Source: Cytophagales bacterium Ga0077538
Lineage (GTDB): Bacteria > Bacteroidota > Bacteroidia > Cytophagales > Cyclobacteriaceae
Length of the DNA: 32,238 nt
Direction of reading: 5' to 3'
NCBI GenBank assembly: GCA_001464155.1
Contig: LNEN01000274.1
Coordinates: 1-32,238 of the forward strand
The position numbers and the translations under genes were made by a program. Every line of letters starts with the position of its first letter. The first letter of the stretch is position 1. The notes below the pieces were generated by a model. The model was not told the DNA's origin. It did no database searches and worked only from the letters and a program-made list of their open reading frames with translations. This document shows, one piece after another, positions 1 to 7,908 of the stretch.

Positions 1-1
1 C

Positions 2-67
2 TATCGTTTCAAAGAGTTCGGGTTTTTAAAGAAACGGGCTGTAGATTTTATTCCCTTTAAAATCTAG
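2..67 (+). CDS. 3' end of an unidentified gene (partial)
   Basis: An open frame enters from the left edge and ends with TAG at 65-67. It encodes a short basic/aromatic tail, YRFKEFGFLKKRAVDFIPFK followed by Ile. The composition reads like a real protein C-terminus, and the stop lies 3 bases before the stop of the convergent sixA gene. I do not recognise the family from 21 residues. Confidence 0.45.
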   Translation, partial: YRFKEFGFLKKRAVDFIPFKI

Positions 68-70
68 TTA

Positions 71-568
71 TCAGGAAGCGGGATTCTTCGGATAATCGTA
101 AAAGAGTTTCTCACCTATCCCAAAACGAGTATCTTCCCATCGTTGAATATTCAACGCACAAGCCACTACCCCACACGTGGGTATGTTACTAATGTGTTCT
201 TGTAGAAGGTCATTGGCAAAATCCGTTAAACCGGGGTTGTGCCCAATCAACATAACAGTATCGGCTGAGTTTTTTATTTGTAGAATTACACTTAGTAAAG
301 CTTCGGGTGAAGCATGATAGAGCGTTGTCTCTGTTTGAAGTATGGAAGAGCGTACATCCAGCACCTTTGCAAATAAATGGGCTGTTTGCATGGCTCGCGT
401 AGCCGGACTGCTGAGTAAAAGATCCAGCATGATTTTCTTTTCTTTTAAACGTTTGGCCATACGTGGTGCATTCCGCTCGCCCCGCTCTTTCAGTGGCCGC
501 ATAAAATCGTCCATCGCTGGGTTATCCCAACTGGACTTAGCATGCCGAACCAGGTACAACGTCTTCAT
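71..568 (-). CDS. sixA: SixA-type phosphohistidine phosphatase
   Basis: This 165-residue protein belongs to the histidine phosphatase (phosphoglycerate-mutase-like) superfamily. The N-terminal RHG-type motif is LVRHAKSSW with the phospho-accepting His9. An Arg in SPATRA (Arg58) and the second catalytic His in LIGHNPG (His110) are present. Family members named SixA remove phosphate from histidine residues of phosphotransfer proteins; in Bacteroidota the true substrate is usually unknown. It is a single-domain cytoplasmic protein of normal length with no signal peptide. It is divergent from the acyltransferase gene and convergent with the partial gene at the left edge. The ATG at 566-568 is the natural start because the RHA motif follows within eight residues. 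Confidence 0.88.
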   Translation of the reverse strand: MKTLYLVRHAKSSWDNPAMDDFMRPLKERGERNAPRMAKRLKEKKIMLDLLLSSPATRAMQTAHLFAKVLDVRSSILQTETTLYHASPEALLSVILQIKNSADTVMLIGHNPGLTDFANDLLQEHISNIPTCGVVACALNIQRWEDTRFGIGEKLFYDYPKNPAS

Positions 569-619
569 GAATTGAAAATACGAATTCGCATTGGATAAAA
601 TGTGAAAGCCTTTTCCTAG

Positions 620-627
620 TATATTCG
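620..627 (+). promoter_or_regulatory. -7 promoter box of the acyltransferase gene
   Basis: TATATTCG fits the Bacteroidota -7 element (TAnnTTTG, here with C). It ends at 627, so the GTG at 627 lies inside the promoter and the ATG at 633 is the plausible start. That would leave an almost leaderless transcript. No convincing -33 TTTG is seen at the right distance. Confidence 0.4.
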
Positions 628-632
628 TGCCG

Positions 633-1553
633 ATGTCAGCTTATCAAAAAAGAATTCGCGCCTTTCGGTATTCCATCGTCTATTGGTTTGTTCGCTTTCT
701 GATAGCCGTCTCGAACAGCGTTCCGCGCTTGGCTTGGTTGCGTTTTTGTGGCTTCTTAGGTTGGTTGGGCTATCACGTGGCTTCCAAGACAAGGGCCTTG
801 ATGCACAAACATATTCTAATGGCTTTTCCTGACTACACTACGCAGCAAATTAAAGCACTTGCAAAGAAAAACTTTATTATGCTGGGTAAGAATGCAGGAG
901 AAATCTTAAGAGCAACACGAATTAAAGGTTTGGAAGATCTTGAAAAATTCCTGGTCGTTCATGACTATAAGCATTATGAAAATGCCAAGGCACAAGGCAA
1001 AGGTGTTATTTTTCTCACCTGTCACATCGGGGCTTTTGATTTACAGATTACCTATATGTCGTTGAAAGGCTTGCGGCCCTTGATCATCGGCACACCCTTA
1101 AAAGATGAGCGCTTAAACGATCTACTTTGGAAACAGCGCAATGCGCATGGTGCCATTGCAGTAGAGCGTGGCAAGGAGATGTTTCGCTTGCTGAAGGAAT
1201 TAAAGTCTGGCGGATCGCTGGCCATTCTGATTGATCAGGATACGAAAGTAAAAAGTCGTTTTGTAAATTTCTTCGGCATGCCGGCAGCCACTCCGGTGGG
1301 GGCAGCCATTTTTGCTGTAAAGACCGGAGCGGTTGTTGTGCCCACTTACATCCACTTAGGTGCCGATGGAAAGCAACACATGACGTTTCTTCCAGCTATT
1401 GAGACAACCGTAACGGGCGATGAAGAAATTGATCTGGTCGAGAACACGCAGCGGTATAGTAATTTTATTGAAGAGAAAGTGCGTCAACATCCAGAACAGT
1501 GGGTGTGGATGCATGAGCGTTGGAAAACTCAACCGGGTCAGGAGGTTCGATAA
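633..1553 (+). CDS. LpxL/HtrB-family lipid A acyltransferase
   Basis: A lysophospholipid/lauroyl acyltransferase of the LpxL/HtrB family, which adds a secondary acyl chain to lipid A at the inner membrane. The HX4D catalytic motif is visible in CHIGAFD (His131, Asp136 from the ATG). The later blocks ERGKEMFRLLKEL and LIDQDTKVKSRFVNFFG match the family region that binds the acceptor. The N-terminal 45 residues contain a hydrophobic aromatic segment that fits membrane association. Length is 306 residues from the ATG at 633. A GTG two codons upstream at 627 is open but sits in the presumed promoter. Its TAA abuts the stop of the convergent lipoprotein gene with no intervening base. Confidence 0.85.
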   Translation: MSAYQKRIRAFRYSIVYWFVRFLIAVSNSVPRLAWLRFCGFLGWLGYHVASKTRALMHKHILMAFPDYTTQQIKALAKKNFIMLGKNAGEILRATRIKGLEDLEKFLVVHDYKHYENAKAQGKGVIFLTCHIGAFDLQITYMSLKGLRPLIIGTPLKDERLNDLLWKQRNAHGAIAVERGKEMFRLLKELKSGGSLAILIDQDTKVKSRFVNFFGMPAATPVGAAIFAVKTGAVVVPTYIHLGADGKQHMTFLPAIETTVTGDEEIDLVENTQRYSNFIEEKVRQHPEQWVWMHERWKTQPGQEVR

Positions 1554-2045
1554 CTATTGACAAACCGCAATCCCGATGCGGCCATTACTAGCTGATTGAA
1601 TAGAAGTTCCAATATTGGCAGCCGCCAGAATTACATCCCTTCCAGGCCCTGACTCCGCTAAGTGAATTTTAACACAAGCCTCCAGAGAGAGAAGTTGTGC
1701 ATAGGTTATGGCACTTTCATTTGCTAATGTCGAGAGGGTGGTTTCGCTTTTGCCTGTGCTGCCTGCAACGGGTGTAAGCAGTGCGGCAATATCAGCATCG
1801 GGTAGGCTTACATTGCCCAAGTGTAAATGGACGGGGTGCTGCAAATCTCCTTCCGTGCCGGATAATTCGGCAAGAATGAATGCGTTTCCATCTACTTTTT
1901 CTTTAATGGTAAGTGTGCCTGTAATGTCATAGGTAGATCCTGCTTCTAAGGTGTAAACCACTTCATTGCCTGTAAAAGGATTCTTTGTTCCTTCATTCTC
2001 CTCACAGGCCACTAATACGAGCAGGGCAAATCCAAGGCGCTTCAT
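1554..2045 (-). CDS. lipoprotein with a CHRD-like domain
   Basis: A 163-residue exported lipoprotein. The signal peptide ends in a lipobox (LVAC, Cys14), predicting a lipid anchor in the cell envelope. After a short linker, the body has β-rich spacing with the block HPVHLHLGN at residues 70-77, reminiscent of the CHRD domain (also related in appearance to Cu/Zn superoxide dismutase histidine clusters). The two histidines here are not enough to claim metal binding. Stop-to-stop contact with the acyltransferase gene means that the two genes share no spacer. CHRD is my best match; the function is not known. Confidence 0.6.
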   Translation of the reverse strand: MKRLGFALLVLVACEENEGTKNPFTGNEVVYTLEAGSTYDITGTLTIKEKVDGNAFILAELSGTEGDLQHPVHLHLGNVSLPDADIAALLTPVAGSTGKSETTLSTLANESAITYAQLLSLEACVKIHLAESGPGRDVILAAANIGTSIQSASNGRIGIAVCQ

Positions 2046-2147
2046 AGCAAAGTATTTTTGTGAAAGTTAAGGTAATTCGTGTATCGCTTTTAGCTTTGTT
2101 AACGTATTTGGCATAAGAATGGTATAAGACCCCTAAAAATCAACCCT

Positions 2148-3475
2148 GTGAAATATCTATACTTGGCTCTTTTATTCAGTTGCGTAGCGTGTGGTTCCTC
2201 TAAACCGTCCAGCAAAGCACCGCCAAAACCAGCCTGGCTAAGTACTAAGCCCTACCTGGATGGGTACTATACAGGCATCGGTCATAGCAATAAAGACGGT
2301 TCGAATAACTATATCCAGTCGGCCAAGAAAAGCGCCTTAGATGATTTGGTTTCTGAGATTAAGGTAACCGTATCCAGCACTTCAGTACTAAGTCAGCTCG
2401 ATGTAAACAAAGAATTCTCTGAGCGCTACGAGCAAATCATACAGACCACGGCTGCGGATGAAATTGAAGAGTTTGAAACGGTAGATGCCTGGGAGGATGA
2501 TAAAAATTATTGGATCTATTATCGCCTCTCCATTTCTCGTTACCGCCAAATCAAAGAAGAACAAAAACGTAACGCAACATTACTCGCTACAGACTATTTC
2601 AAAAAAGGCCTGGAGTCGGAGAAAAACAATGAACGCCTTCAAGCCATCGGATTTTATTTCCAGGCCATGCGCACTGTGGAAAAATACCTGGCAGAACCGG
2701 TACGTGCTACTGTGGATGGACAGGACATATTACTGGTGAACGAGGTGTTTGCTAAAATTCAAACCCTCTTAGATAAGATGGTGGTAAAAGTAAATCCCAC
2801 TGATATTTCCATTAATCGCAGAGTGGCACAAGAAGCCATTTCAGTGATCGCCAATGTTACCATGAAGGATCTGAATACACCTGCTAAAGATGTGCCGTTG
2901 GCTGCTTCTTTTATAAAAGGAGCAGGCGTGGTGTTTCCTGAATACATCGCAGATGCCAATGGTCAGGCAAAAATTCTGATCAATAAAATTGATTCGCGTG
3001 ACCTGGAACAAACTGTGGGGGTAAAAGTAAATATTGATGCCCTGAGCGGAGCTGCCAATTCTCCCGTGTATTCCTTAATTGCCAAAACATTTAAAGTGCC
3101 TTCAGCACAGGTGGTGATGAAGGTGCAACGTCCGGTGGTGTATCTTCAGTCGGATGAGCGAAGCCTGGGATCTAACAAGAACAATTACCAGATCAGCAAC
3201 AAGCTTAAGAACCTCTTGTCTAATGCAGGTTATTAGAAGTAAAATCAGACTCTGAAAAGGGTTCCGTTAATGGTAGTATTCACATCACGTACCTGACCAG
3301 TGAGATTAAAGTGTATGCTGCTAAAGAGGGCAAGGTTATCTATGCCACTTCTCTGGATCGGGTAAAGGGTTATGGACTGGATTTTGATCGGTCTAGCCAG
3401 GATGCCTACAACAGGGGGCTTGAAACCTTGGAAAAAGAGAAATTTAATGAGCTGCTAAACACCGTTTTACAGTAG
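2148..3475 (+). pseudogene. LPP20-like lipoprotein gene, frameshifted near its 3' end
   Basis: The first frame (2148-3236) encodes 362 residues. It begins with a lipoprotein signal (lipobox CVAC, Cys15) and an LPP20-like N-terminal domain containing WLSTKPYLDGYYTGIGHS and ERYEQ. A middle domain resembles tandem β-repeats. It stops at TAG 3234-3236. The -1 frame then continues without interruption to TAG 3473-3475, encoding LLEVKSDSEKGSVNG, SIHITYLT and DRVKGYGLDFDRSSQDAY, plainly the missing C-terminal domain. Frame 2 has a stop at 3221-3223, so the shift must lie within 3224-3236. An intact protein would be about 440 residues or slightly more. Sequencing error, pseudogene and programmed -1 shift are all possible, but no classic slippery heptamer is visible at the junction. 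Confidence 0.8.
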
Positions 3476-3567
3476 ATTTTGAAAGAAAAAACGCCTAATC
3501 CTATTAAACATTAAAAACCTGCCATAGATTGGTATTAGAATTGCAAGACCTTTAAAACAAACAAATC

Positions 3568-4143
3568 ATGAATATGAAAAAGTTAATCTACCCCGCCTTA
3601 TTCCTTGCCGCTACTGCTTTTGTAGTGGGTTGTAAAGGAAAAAAAGAAGCTGCAAAACCTGCAGGTGAAACAGAAGTTATCGTGCCTTGCTCTGGCCCTG
3701 ATTATTTCACAACCAATAAAGTGTTTAGATCAAACTCTATTGGTGAAAGCTCTGATCAGGTAGCTTCTAAGAAGAAGGCTTTGTCCAATGCTCGTGCTGA
3801 ATTAGCCGCTAGTATCTCAACTACCGTGAAGGCTGTTACTGACAACTACCTGAACTCACGTGAAATGAACAACCGTGAATAAGTTGAGGAGCGCTATGAG
3901 CAGTTGAACCGCGAAGTAGTGGAGCAACAATTAACAGGAGTGCGCACCATTTGCGAAAAGTTAATGAAGACTGGCACAGGCTCTTACAAGACCTACATCG
4001 CGCTTGAGCTTTCTGCTTCGGATCTCGTATCTGCATACAACGAAAAGCTTTCTAAAGATGAGCGTCTGAAAATCGATTACGATTACGAAAAGTTCAAAGA
4101 AACTTTCGATAAGGAAATGGATAAAATGGGCAAAGACAACTAA
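3568..4143 (+). pseudogene. second LPP20-like lipoprotein gene, interrupted by an in-frame TAA
   Basis: Residues 1-22 form a lipoprotein signal (lipobox VVGC, Cys22). The reading frame reaches TAA at 3880-3882, then continues in the same frame to TAA at 4141-4143. Together they would make 191 residues. Across the stop the text reads SREMNNRE-stop-VEERYEQLNREVVEQQ. This is continuous with the helical part and with the end KIDYDYEKFKETFDKEMDKM, so the TAA most simply replaces a GAA or CAA. The ERYEQ block and overall order resemble the preceding lipoprotein gene. A TTG at 3904 could restart translation, but would give a protein without a signal peptide. Either a nonsense mutation or a base error. 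Confidence 0.75.
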
Positions 4144-4162
4144 TACCTGTCGAGCCAAAAGG

Positions 4163-4195
4163 AAAGCCCTCCCGATATATCGGGAGGGCTTTTTT
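4163..4195 (+). terminator. rho-independent terminator after the second lipoprotein gene
   Basis: A perfect 30-bp palindrome (4163-4192, half-site AAAGCCCTCCCGATA) is followed by a T run to 4195. Its position 20 bases after the stop and the stem strength make this a convincing intrinsic terminator. Confidence 0.9.
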
Positions 4196-4208
4196 ATTAG
4201 CTTTATAT

Positions 4209-4613
4209 ATGACCGGATATTCAGAAACACCCCTTACTAAAAAACTTGGATTGAAAGAAGGCACAACAGCGTTCATGGTAAACGCTCCAAACGAATATTT
4301 TGACTGGCTAGCTCATTTGCCCGCCTCTATCCAAATCAAAAAACGTATCAGCTCATCTCTTGATTTCGCTCATGTTTTTGTAACCAACAACAAGGCATTT
4401 CAGGAGAACTTTCTGAAAGTGAAAGCACACTTAAAACCCTCAGGAATGGTGTGGATTTCGTGGCCGAAAAAGACCTCCAAAGTACCGACTGATTTAGATG
4501 AGAATGTAATCCGTGATTTTGGGCTGGCGAATGGGATGGTGGATGTAAAAGTATGTGCTGTAAATGAGGTTTGGTCAGGGCTTAAGTTTGTTTTCAGACT
4601 TAAAGATCGGTAA
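4209..4613 (+). CDS. DUF3052 family protein
   Basis: A 134-residue cytoplasmic protein whose opening MTGYSETPLTKKLGLKEG is characteristic of DUF3052. Other family-like blocks are FDFAH-type text in SLDFAHVFVTN and the central KPSGMVWISWPKK. The end, GLVDVKV-like GMVDVKVCAVNEVWSGLKF, fits the same family. No catalytic residues are known for it, so no function is assigned. It has no signal peptide or membrane segment. It follows the terminator of the upstream lipoprotein gene and so is probably transcribed separately. Confidence 0.8.
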   Translation: MTGYSETPLTKKLGLKEGTTAFMVNAPNEYFDWLAHLPASIQIKKRISSSLDFAHVFVTNNKAFQENFLKVKAHLKPSGMVWISWPKKTSKVPTDLDENVIRDFGLANGMVDVKVCAVNEVWSGLKFVFRLKDR

Positions 4614-4633
4614 GGAAATACAGGTCAATTGCG

Positions 4634-4641
4634 TATTTTCG
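4634..4641 (+). promoter_or_regulatory. possible -7 box for the deoxyhypusine-synthase-like gene
   Basis: TATTTTCG fits TAnnTTCG and lies 27 bases upstream of the ATG at 4669. No clear -33 TTTG is seen at normal spacing, so this rests on one element only. Confidence 0.3.
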
Positions 4642-4668
4642 CACCTCAATTAAGCAAACTATCAGACT

Positions 4669-5646
4669 ATGAGCCAGAACAGACCTATTTCTGCATTTAT
4701 AGAAAAGAATTATCTGCATTTTAATGCGGCAGCCCTGGTGGATGCGGCAAAAGGATATAAAAAACACATTGCCGAAGGCAAGAAAATGATGGTGACTCTG
4801 GCCGGTGCCATGAGTACTGCCGAGCTGGGTATCAGCTTTGCCGAAATGATTCGCCAAGACAAGGTGCAGATCATCTCCTGCACTGGTGCCAACCTGGAAG
4901 AGGACATCATGAACCTGGTGGCGCACTCTCACTACAAACGCATACCTAATTATCGCGACCTAACACCACAAGACGAGTGGGATCTGCTTGGAAATCATTT
5001 GAACCGTGTAACGGATACTTGTATTCCGGAGGAAGAGGCTTTCAGAAGATTGCAGGCGCACTTGTTTAAAGTGTGGAAAGATGCCGAAGACAAAGGAGAA
5101 CGTTTGTTCCCACATGAATTCATGTTCCGCATGATCAACAGCGGTGACTTAAAACAATATTACGAGATCGATCCGAAGAACTCCTGGATGATTGCCGCTG
5201 CAGAGCGCAACATGCCAATGGTGGTGCCCGGTTGGGAAGACTCTACCATGGGTAACATCTTTGCTTCGTATGTATTAACGGGCGAGCTAAAAGCCTCTAC
5301 GATGAAGTCGGGTATAGAATACATGGTGTGGTTGGCGGACTGGTATACCAACAACGCGGGAGAACATGGCATTGGTTTCTTCCAGATTGGTGGTGGTATT
5401 GCGGGTGACTTCCCGATTTGTGTGGTGCCGATGTTGCATCAGGATTTAGAGCGCGATGGAGTTCCCTTCTGGAGTTACTTCTGTCAGATCAGCGACAGCA
5501 CTACGAGCTATGGTTCTTATTCAGGAGCTGTACCCAACGAAAAAATCACCTGGGGTAAATTAAGCATTGAAACACCGAAGTACATCATTGAAAGTGACGC
5601 GACCATTGTGGCACCGTTGATGTTCGCGTATATCCTTGACATGTAA
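4669..5646 (+). CDS. deoxyhypusine synthase family protein
   Basis: A 325-residue member of the deoxyhypusine synthase fold (NAD-dependent aminobutyl transfer from spermidine). Family blocks include GAMSTAELG (residues about 46-54), the nucleotide-binding CTGANLEEDI, and DSTMGNIFASY. The C-terminal region SDSTTSYGSYSGAVPNEKITWGKL carries the lysine of the W-G-K motif (Lys297), which corresponds to the active-site lysine of eukaryotic DHS. The usual glycine loop is GGGIAGDFPI rather than the eukaryotic GGG(V/I)PK form. Bacteria have no eIF5A, so the substrate is unlikely to be that protein; characterised bacterial relatives include homospermidine synthases. No other polyamine gene is adjacent. 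Confidence 0.85.
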   Translation: MSQNRPISAFIEKNYLHFNAAALVDAAKGYKKHIAEGKKMMVTLAGAMSTAELGISFAEMIRQDKVQIISCTGANLEEDIMNLVAHSHYKRIPNYRDLTPQDEWDLLGNHLNRVTDTCIPEEEAFRRLQAHLFKVWKDAEDKGERLFPHEFMFRMINSGDLKQYYEIDPKNSWMIAAAERNMPMVVPGWEDSTMGNIFASYVLTGELKASTMKSGIEYMVWLADWYTNNAGEHGIGFFQIGGGIAGDFPICVVPMLHQDLERDGVPFWSYFCQISDSTTSYGSYSGAVPNEKITWGKLSIETPKYIIESDATIVAPLMFAYILDM

Positions 5647-5652
5647 TCACTG

Positions 5653-5680
5653 ACCGCAGAGGGCGCTAAGATTCGCAAAG
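5653..5680 (+). repeat. left terminal repeat of the GxxExxY cassette
   Basis: This 28-base segment, beginning ACCGCAGAGGGCGC, matches the reverse complement of 6063-6090 at 20 of 28 positions. It ends four bases before the GxxExxY start codon. Confidence 0.6.
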
Positions 5681-5684
5681 AGGT

Positions 5685-6062
5685 ATGACTGAAAATCAAA
5701 TTTCTGAGAGGATAATTGGTTGCGGAATTCAGGTTCATAAAGAACTGGGGCCTGGACTGCTGGAATCTTCCTACGAAGAATGCCTTTATTATGAGTTAGT
5801 GCAGAATGGCCTAGTTGTTGAAAAGCAGAAAGGATTACCTCTGCTTTATAAGGATGTAAAGTTAGACTGCGGTTACAGAATCGATTTATTGGTAGAGAAT
5901 AAGGTAATTATTGAAGTAAAGTCAGTGAAAGAACTAGACGATATACACCTTGCACAAGTTCTCACATATCTTAAGCTATCAAAATGCAGACTAGGTCTTT
6001 TAATGAACTTTAATGAGGTTCTTCTAAAAGACGGAATAAAACGAATTGTAAACAGGCTATAA
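5685..6062 (+). CDS. GxxExxY protein (PD-(D/E)XK nuclease fold)
   Basis: A 125-residue protein of the GxxExxY family. The signature is G24-L-L-E27-S-S-Y30. The nuclease-fold core is GYRIDLLVENKVIIEVKSV, with Asp67 and the Glu77-Val-Lys79 pair in the D-(X)n-ExK arrangement. All key acidic and lysine positions expected for metal-dependent cleavage are therefore present, although no activity has been proven for the family to my knowledge. It lies between the DHS-like gene and argS, almost filling the space, and is enclosed by imperfect inverted repeats (5653-5680 and 6063-6090). That layout looks like a cassette inserted into a pre-existing intergenic space. ATG at 5685 is the only sensible start. 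Confidence 0.88.
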   Translation: MTENQISERIIGCGIQVHKELGPGLLESSYEECLYYELVQNGLVVEKQKGLPLLYKDVKLDCGYRIDLLVENKVIIEVKSVKELDDIHLAQVLTYLKLSKCRLGLLMNFNEVLLKDGIKRIVNRL

Positions 6063-6090
6063 CTCCGCGAACCTCTGCGTTCTTTGCGGT
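6063..6090 (-). repeat. right terminal repeat of the GxxExxY cassette
   Basis: Read on the minus strand this begins ACCGCAAAGAACGCAGAGG and pairs with 5653-5680 (20 of 28 identical). It starts directly after the TAA of the GxxExxY gene and ends seven bases before the argS ATG. Confidence 0.6.
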
Positions 6091-6097
6091 TACTGAA

Positions 6098-7885
6098 ATG
6101 AATATAGAATCCATCCTTCGCACCGAAATACAAGAAGCTGTTCAATCACTCTTCGGTGCCAACCTTGATCAGGTACAACTTCAACCCACCAATCAGGAAT
6201 TTGAAGGTTCACATACCCTTGTCTGTTTTTCGCTTACTAAAATTTCTAAGAAGAATCCAGAGGAGACAGGAAAAGCCATTGGTGACTACCTGAAAGAAAA
6301 ATCTTCCATTGTCTCAGATTACAATGTTGTAAAAGGATTTCTCAACCTCTCTATAAAAGATGCGGTGTGGGTAGAGATGTTGGCTACGATTGTAGCACAA
6401 CCCAATTATGGTCAGCTACCAAAAAATGGTAAGGAGATCATGATTGAGTATTCTTCTCCCAATACCAATAAGCCTTTGCACCTGGGACATTTACGCAACA
6501 ACTTTTTAGGATGGAGTGTAGCCGAGTTGTACAAGGCCAACGGCTACAAGGTTCATAAAGTGCAGATCATTAACGACCGGGGTATTCATATCTGTAAGTC
6601 GATGGCCGCCTGGAAATTGTATGGAAATGGAGAGACACCGAAGACAACAGGTATTAAAGGAGATCACCTTGTAGGGAAATATTATGTGGAGTTCAACACC
6701 CGGCTTACAGAACAAGTAAAGGAGTTGGAAACTAAAGGAGTGGCCAAGGAGGAGGCAGAAAAGCAGGCGCCCATTATGAAAGTAGCCATCGACATGCTAC
6801 GCAAATGGGAGTATCGCGATGAAGAAACACTCGCCCTCTGGAAGATGATGAATGGTTGGGTGTATGAAGGCTTTGAGACTACCTATAAAAAGATGGGAGT
6901 TGATTTCGACAAGCTCTACTACGAATCGAACACTTTTTTACTGGGTAAGGAGCAAGTCATTACAGGAGTGGAGAAAGGTGTTTTCTTCAAGAAAGAAGAC
7001 GGCTCCGTCTGGGTGGATTTAACGGCTGATGGTTTAGATCAGAAAGTACTGCTGCGCTCAGATGGCACTTCGGTGTACATGACACAGGATATTGGTACCG
7101 CCATTTTGCGATTCCACGATTATCCGAATATCACTGGGCAAGTATATACAGTTGGCAATGAGCAGGAGTATCACTTTAAGGTGCTATTCCTCATTCTACA
7201 AAAACTTGGCTATGAATGGGCAAAGCATTGCTACCATCTGTCGTATGGCATGGTAGATCTGCCTACCGGTAAAATGAAATCAAGAGAAGGAACGGTAGTA
7301 GATGCAGACGACTTGATTGATGAGATGATCAGTGAAGCGAAGCGTCAAACCCTCGAACTCGGCAAGACCGATGAGATGAGTGAAGCAGAGGCCAGCAAGT
7401 TGTTTGAAATGATTGGTTTAGGTGCGTTGAAATTCTTCTTACTGAAAGTAGACCCGAAGAAGAAAATGCTTTTCGATCCGAATGAGTCGATACAGCTTCA
7501 AGGATTCACAGGTCCTTTCATTCAATACACACATGCCCGCATCAAGGCCATTCTCCGCAAAGCAGAAAGTATGCAAGTGGTGATTTCGCCTGATACATTT
7601 AAAGGCATTGAAGCATTAGCGTCTACCGAAAGGGAGGTCATTCGTGTCATCAGTGCTTTTGAAGGAAAGTTGAAAGAGGCTGTGAAGGATTTCTCTCCTG
7701 CTGTGATTGCCAACTACACTTATGAAGTAGCAAAAGCCTACAATCAATTCTATCAGTCGGTGCCCATCTTTACCGAAGCCGATGCTGATAAATTGGCTTT
7801 CCGCATTGCCCTCTCAAAGAGCGTGGCGAATGTGTTGAAGCGCTCCATGGGTCTTCTGGGAATTGAAGTGCCCGAAAGAATGTAG
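6098..7885 (+). CDS. argS: arginyl-tRNA synthetase
   Basis: Class I aminoacyl-tRNA synthetase charging tRNA-Arg, 595 residues, the expected size. The N-terminal Add1-type domain covers roughly residues 1-110. The HIGH motif is HLGH at 128-131 within SPNTNKPLHLGHLRNN. The KMSKS counterpart is GKMKSREGTV, a common arginine-enzyme variant. The C-terminal anticodon-binding domain contains GPFIQYTHARIKAILRKAE and ends in ERM, as in many bacterial ArgS proteins. It starts seven bases after the GxxExxY repeat, so its native promoter and leader may have been separated from it or supplied by the insertion. Confidence 0.97.
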   Translation: MNIESILRTEIQEAVQSLFGANLDQVQLQPTNQEFEGSHTLVCFSLTKISKKNPEETGKAIGDYLKEKSSIVSDYNVVKGFLNLSIKDAVWVEMLATIVAQPNYGQLPKNGKEIMIEYSSPNTNKPLHLGHLRNNFLGWSVAELYKANGYKVHKVQIINDRGIHICKSMAAWKLYGNGETPKTTGIKGDHLVGKYYVEFNTRLTEQVKELETKGVAKEEAEKQAPIMKVAIDMLRKWEYRDEETLALWKMMNGWVYEGFETTYKKMGVDFDKLYYESNTFLLGKEQVITGVEKGVFFKKEDGSVWVDLTADGLDQKVLLRSDGTSVYMTQDIGTAILRFHDYPNITGQVYTVGNEQEYHFKVLFLILQKLGYEWAKHCYHLSYGMVDLPTGKMKSREGTVVDADDLIDEMISEAKRQTLELGKTDEMSEAEASKLFEMIGLGALKFFLLKVDPKKKMLFDPNESIQLQGFTGPFIQYTHARIKAILRKAESMQVVISPDTFKGIEALASTEREVIRVISAFEGKLKEAVKDFSPAVIANYTYEVAKAYNQFYQSVPIFTEADADKLAFRIALSKSVANVLKRSMGLLGIEVPERM

Positions 7886-7908
7886 ATTATTCTCCTTATT
7901 TTAGATTT

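Noticed and set aside
3224-3240. Programmed -1 ribosomal frameshift in the LPP20-like gene
   Set aside because: No X-XXY-YYZ slippery heptamer with downstream structure is visible at the required place; a lesion is simpler.
3904-4143. Independent small gene starting at TTG 3904
   Set aside because: It is the same frame and the natural continuation of the interrupted lipoprotein; it would lack a signal peptide.
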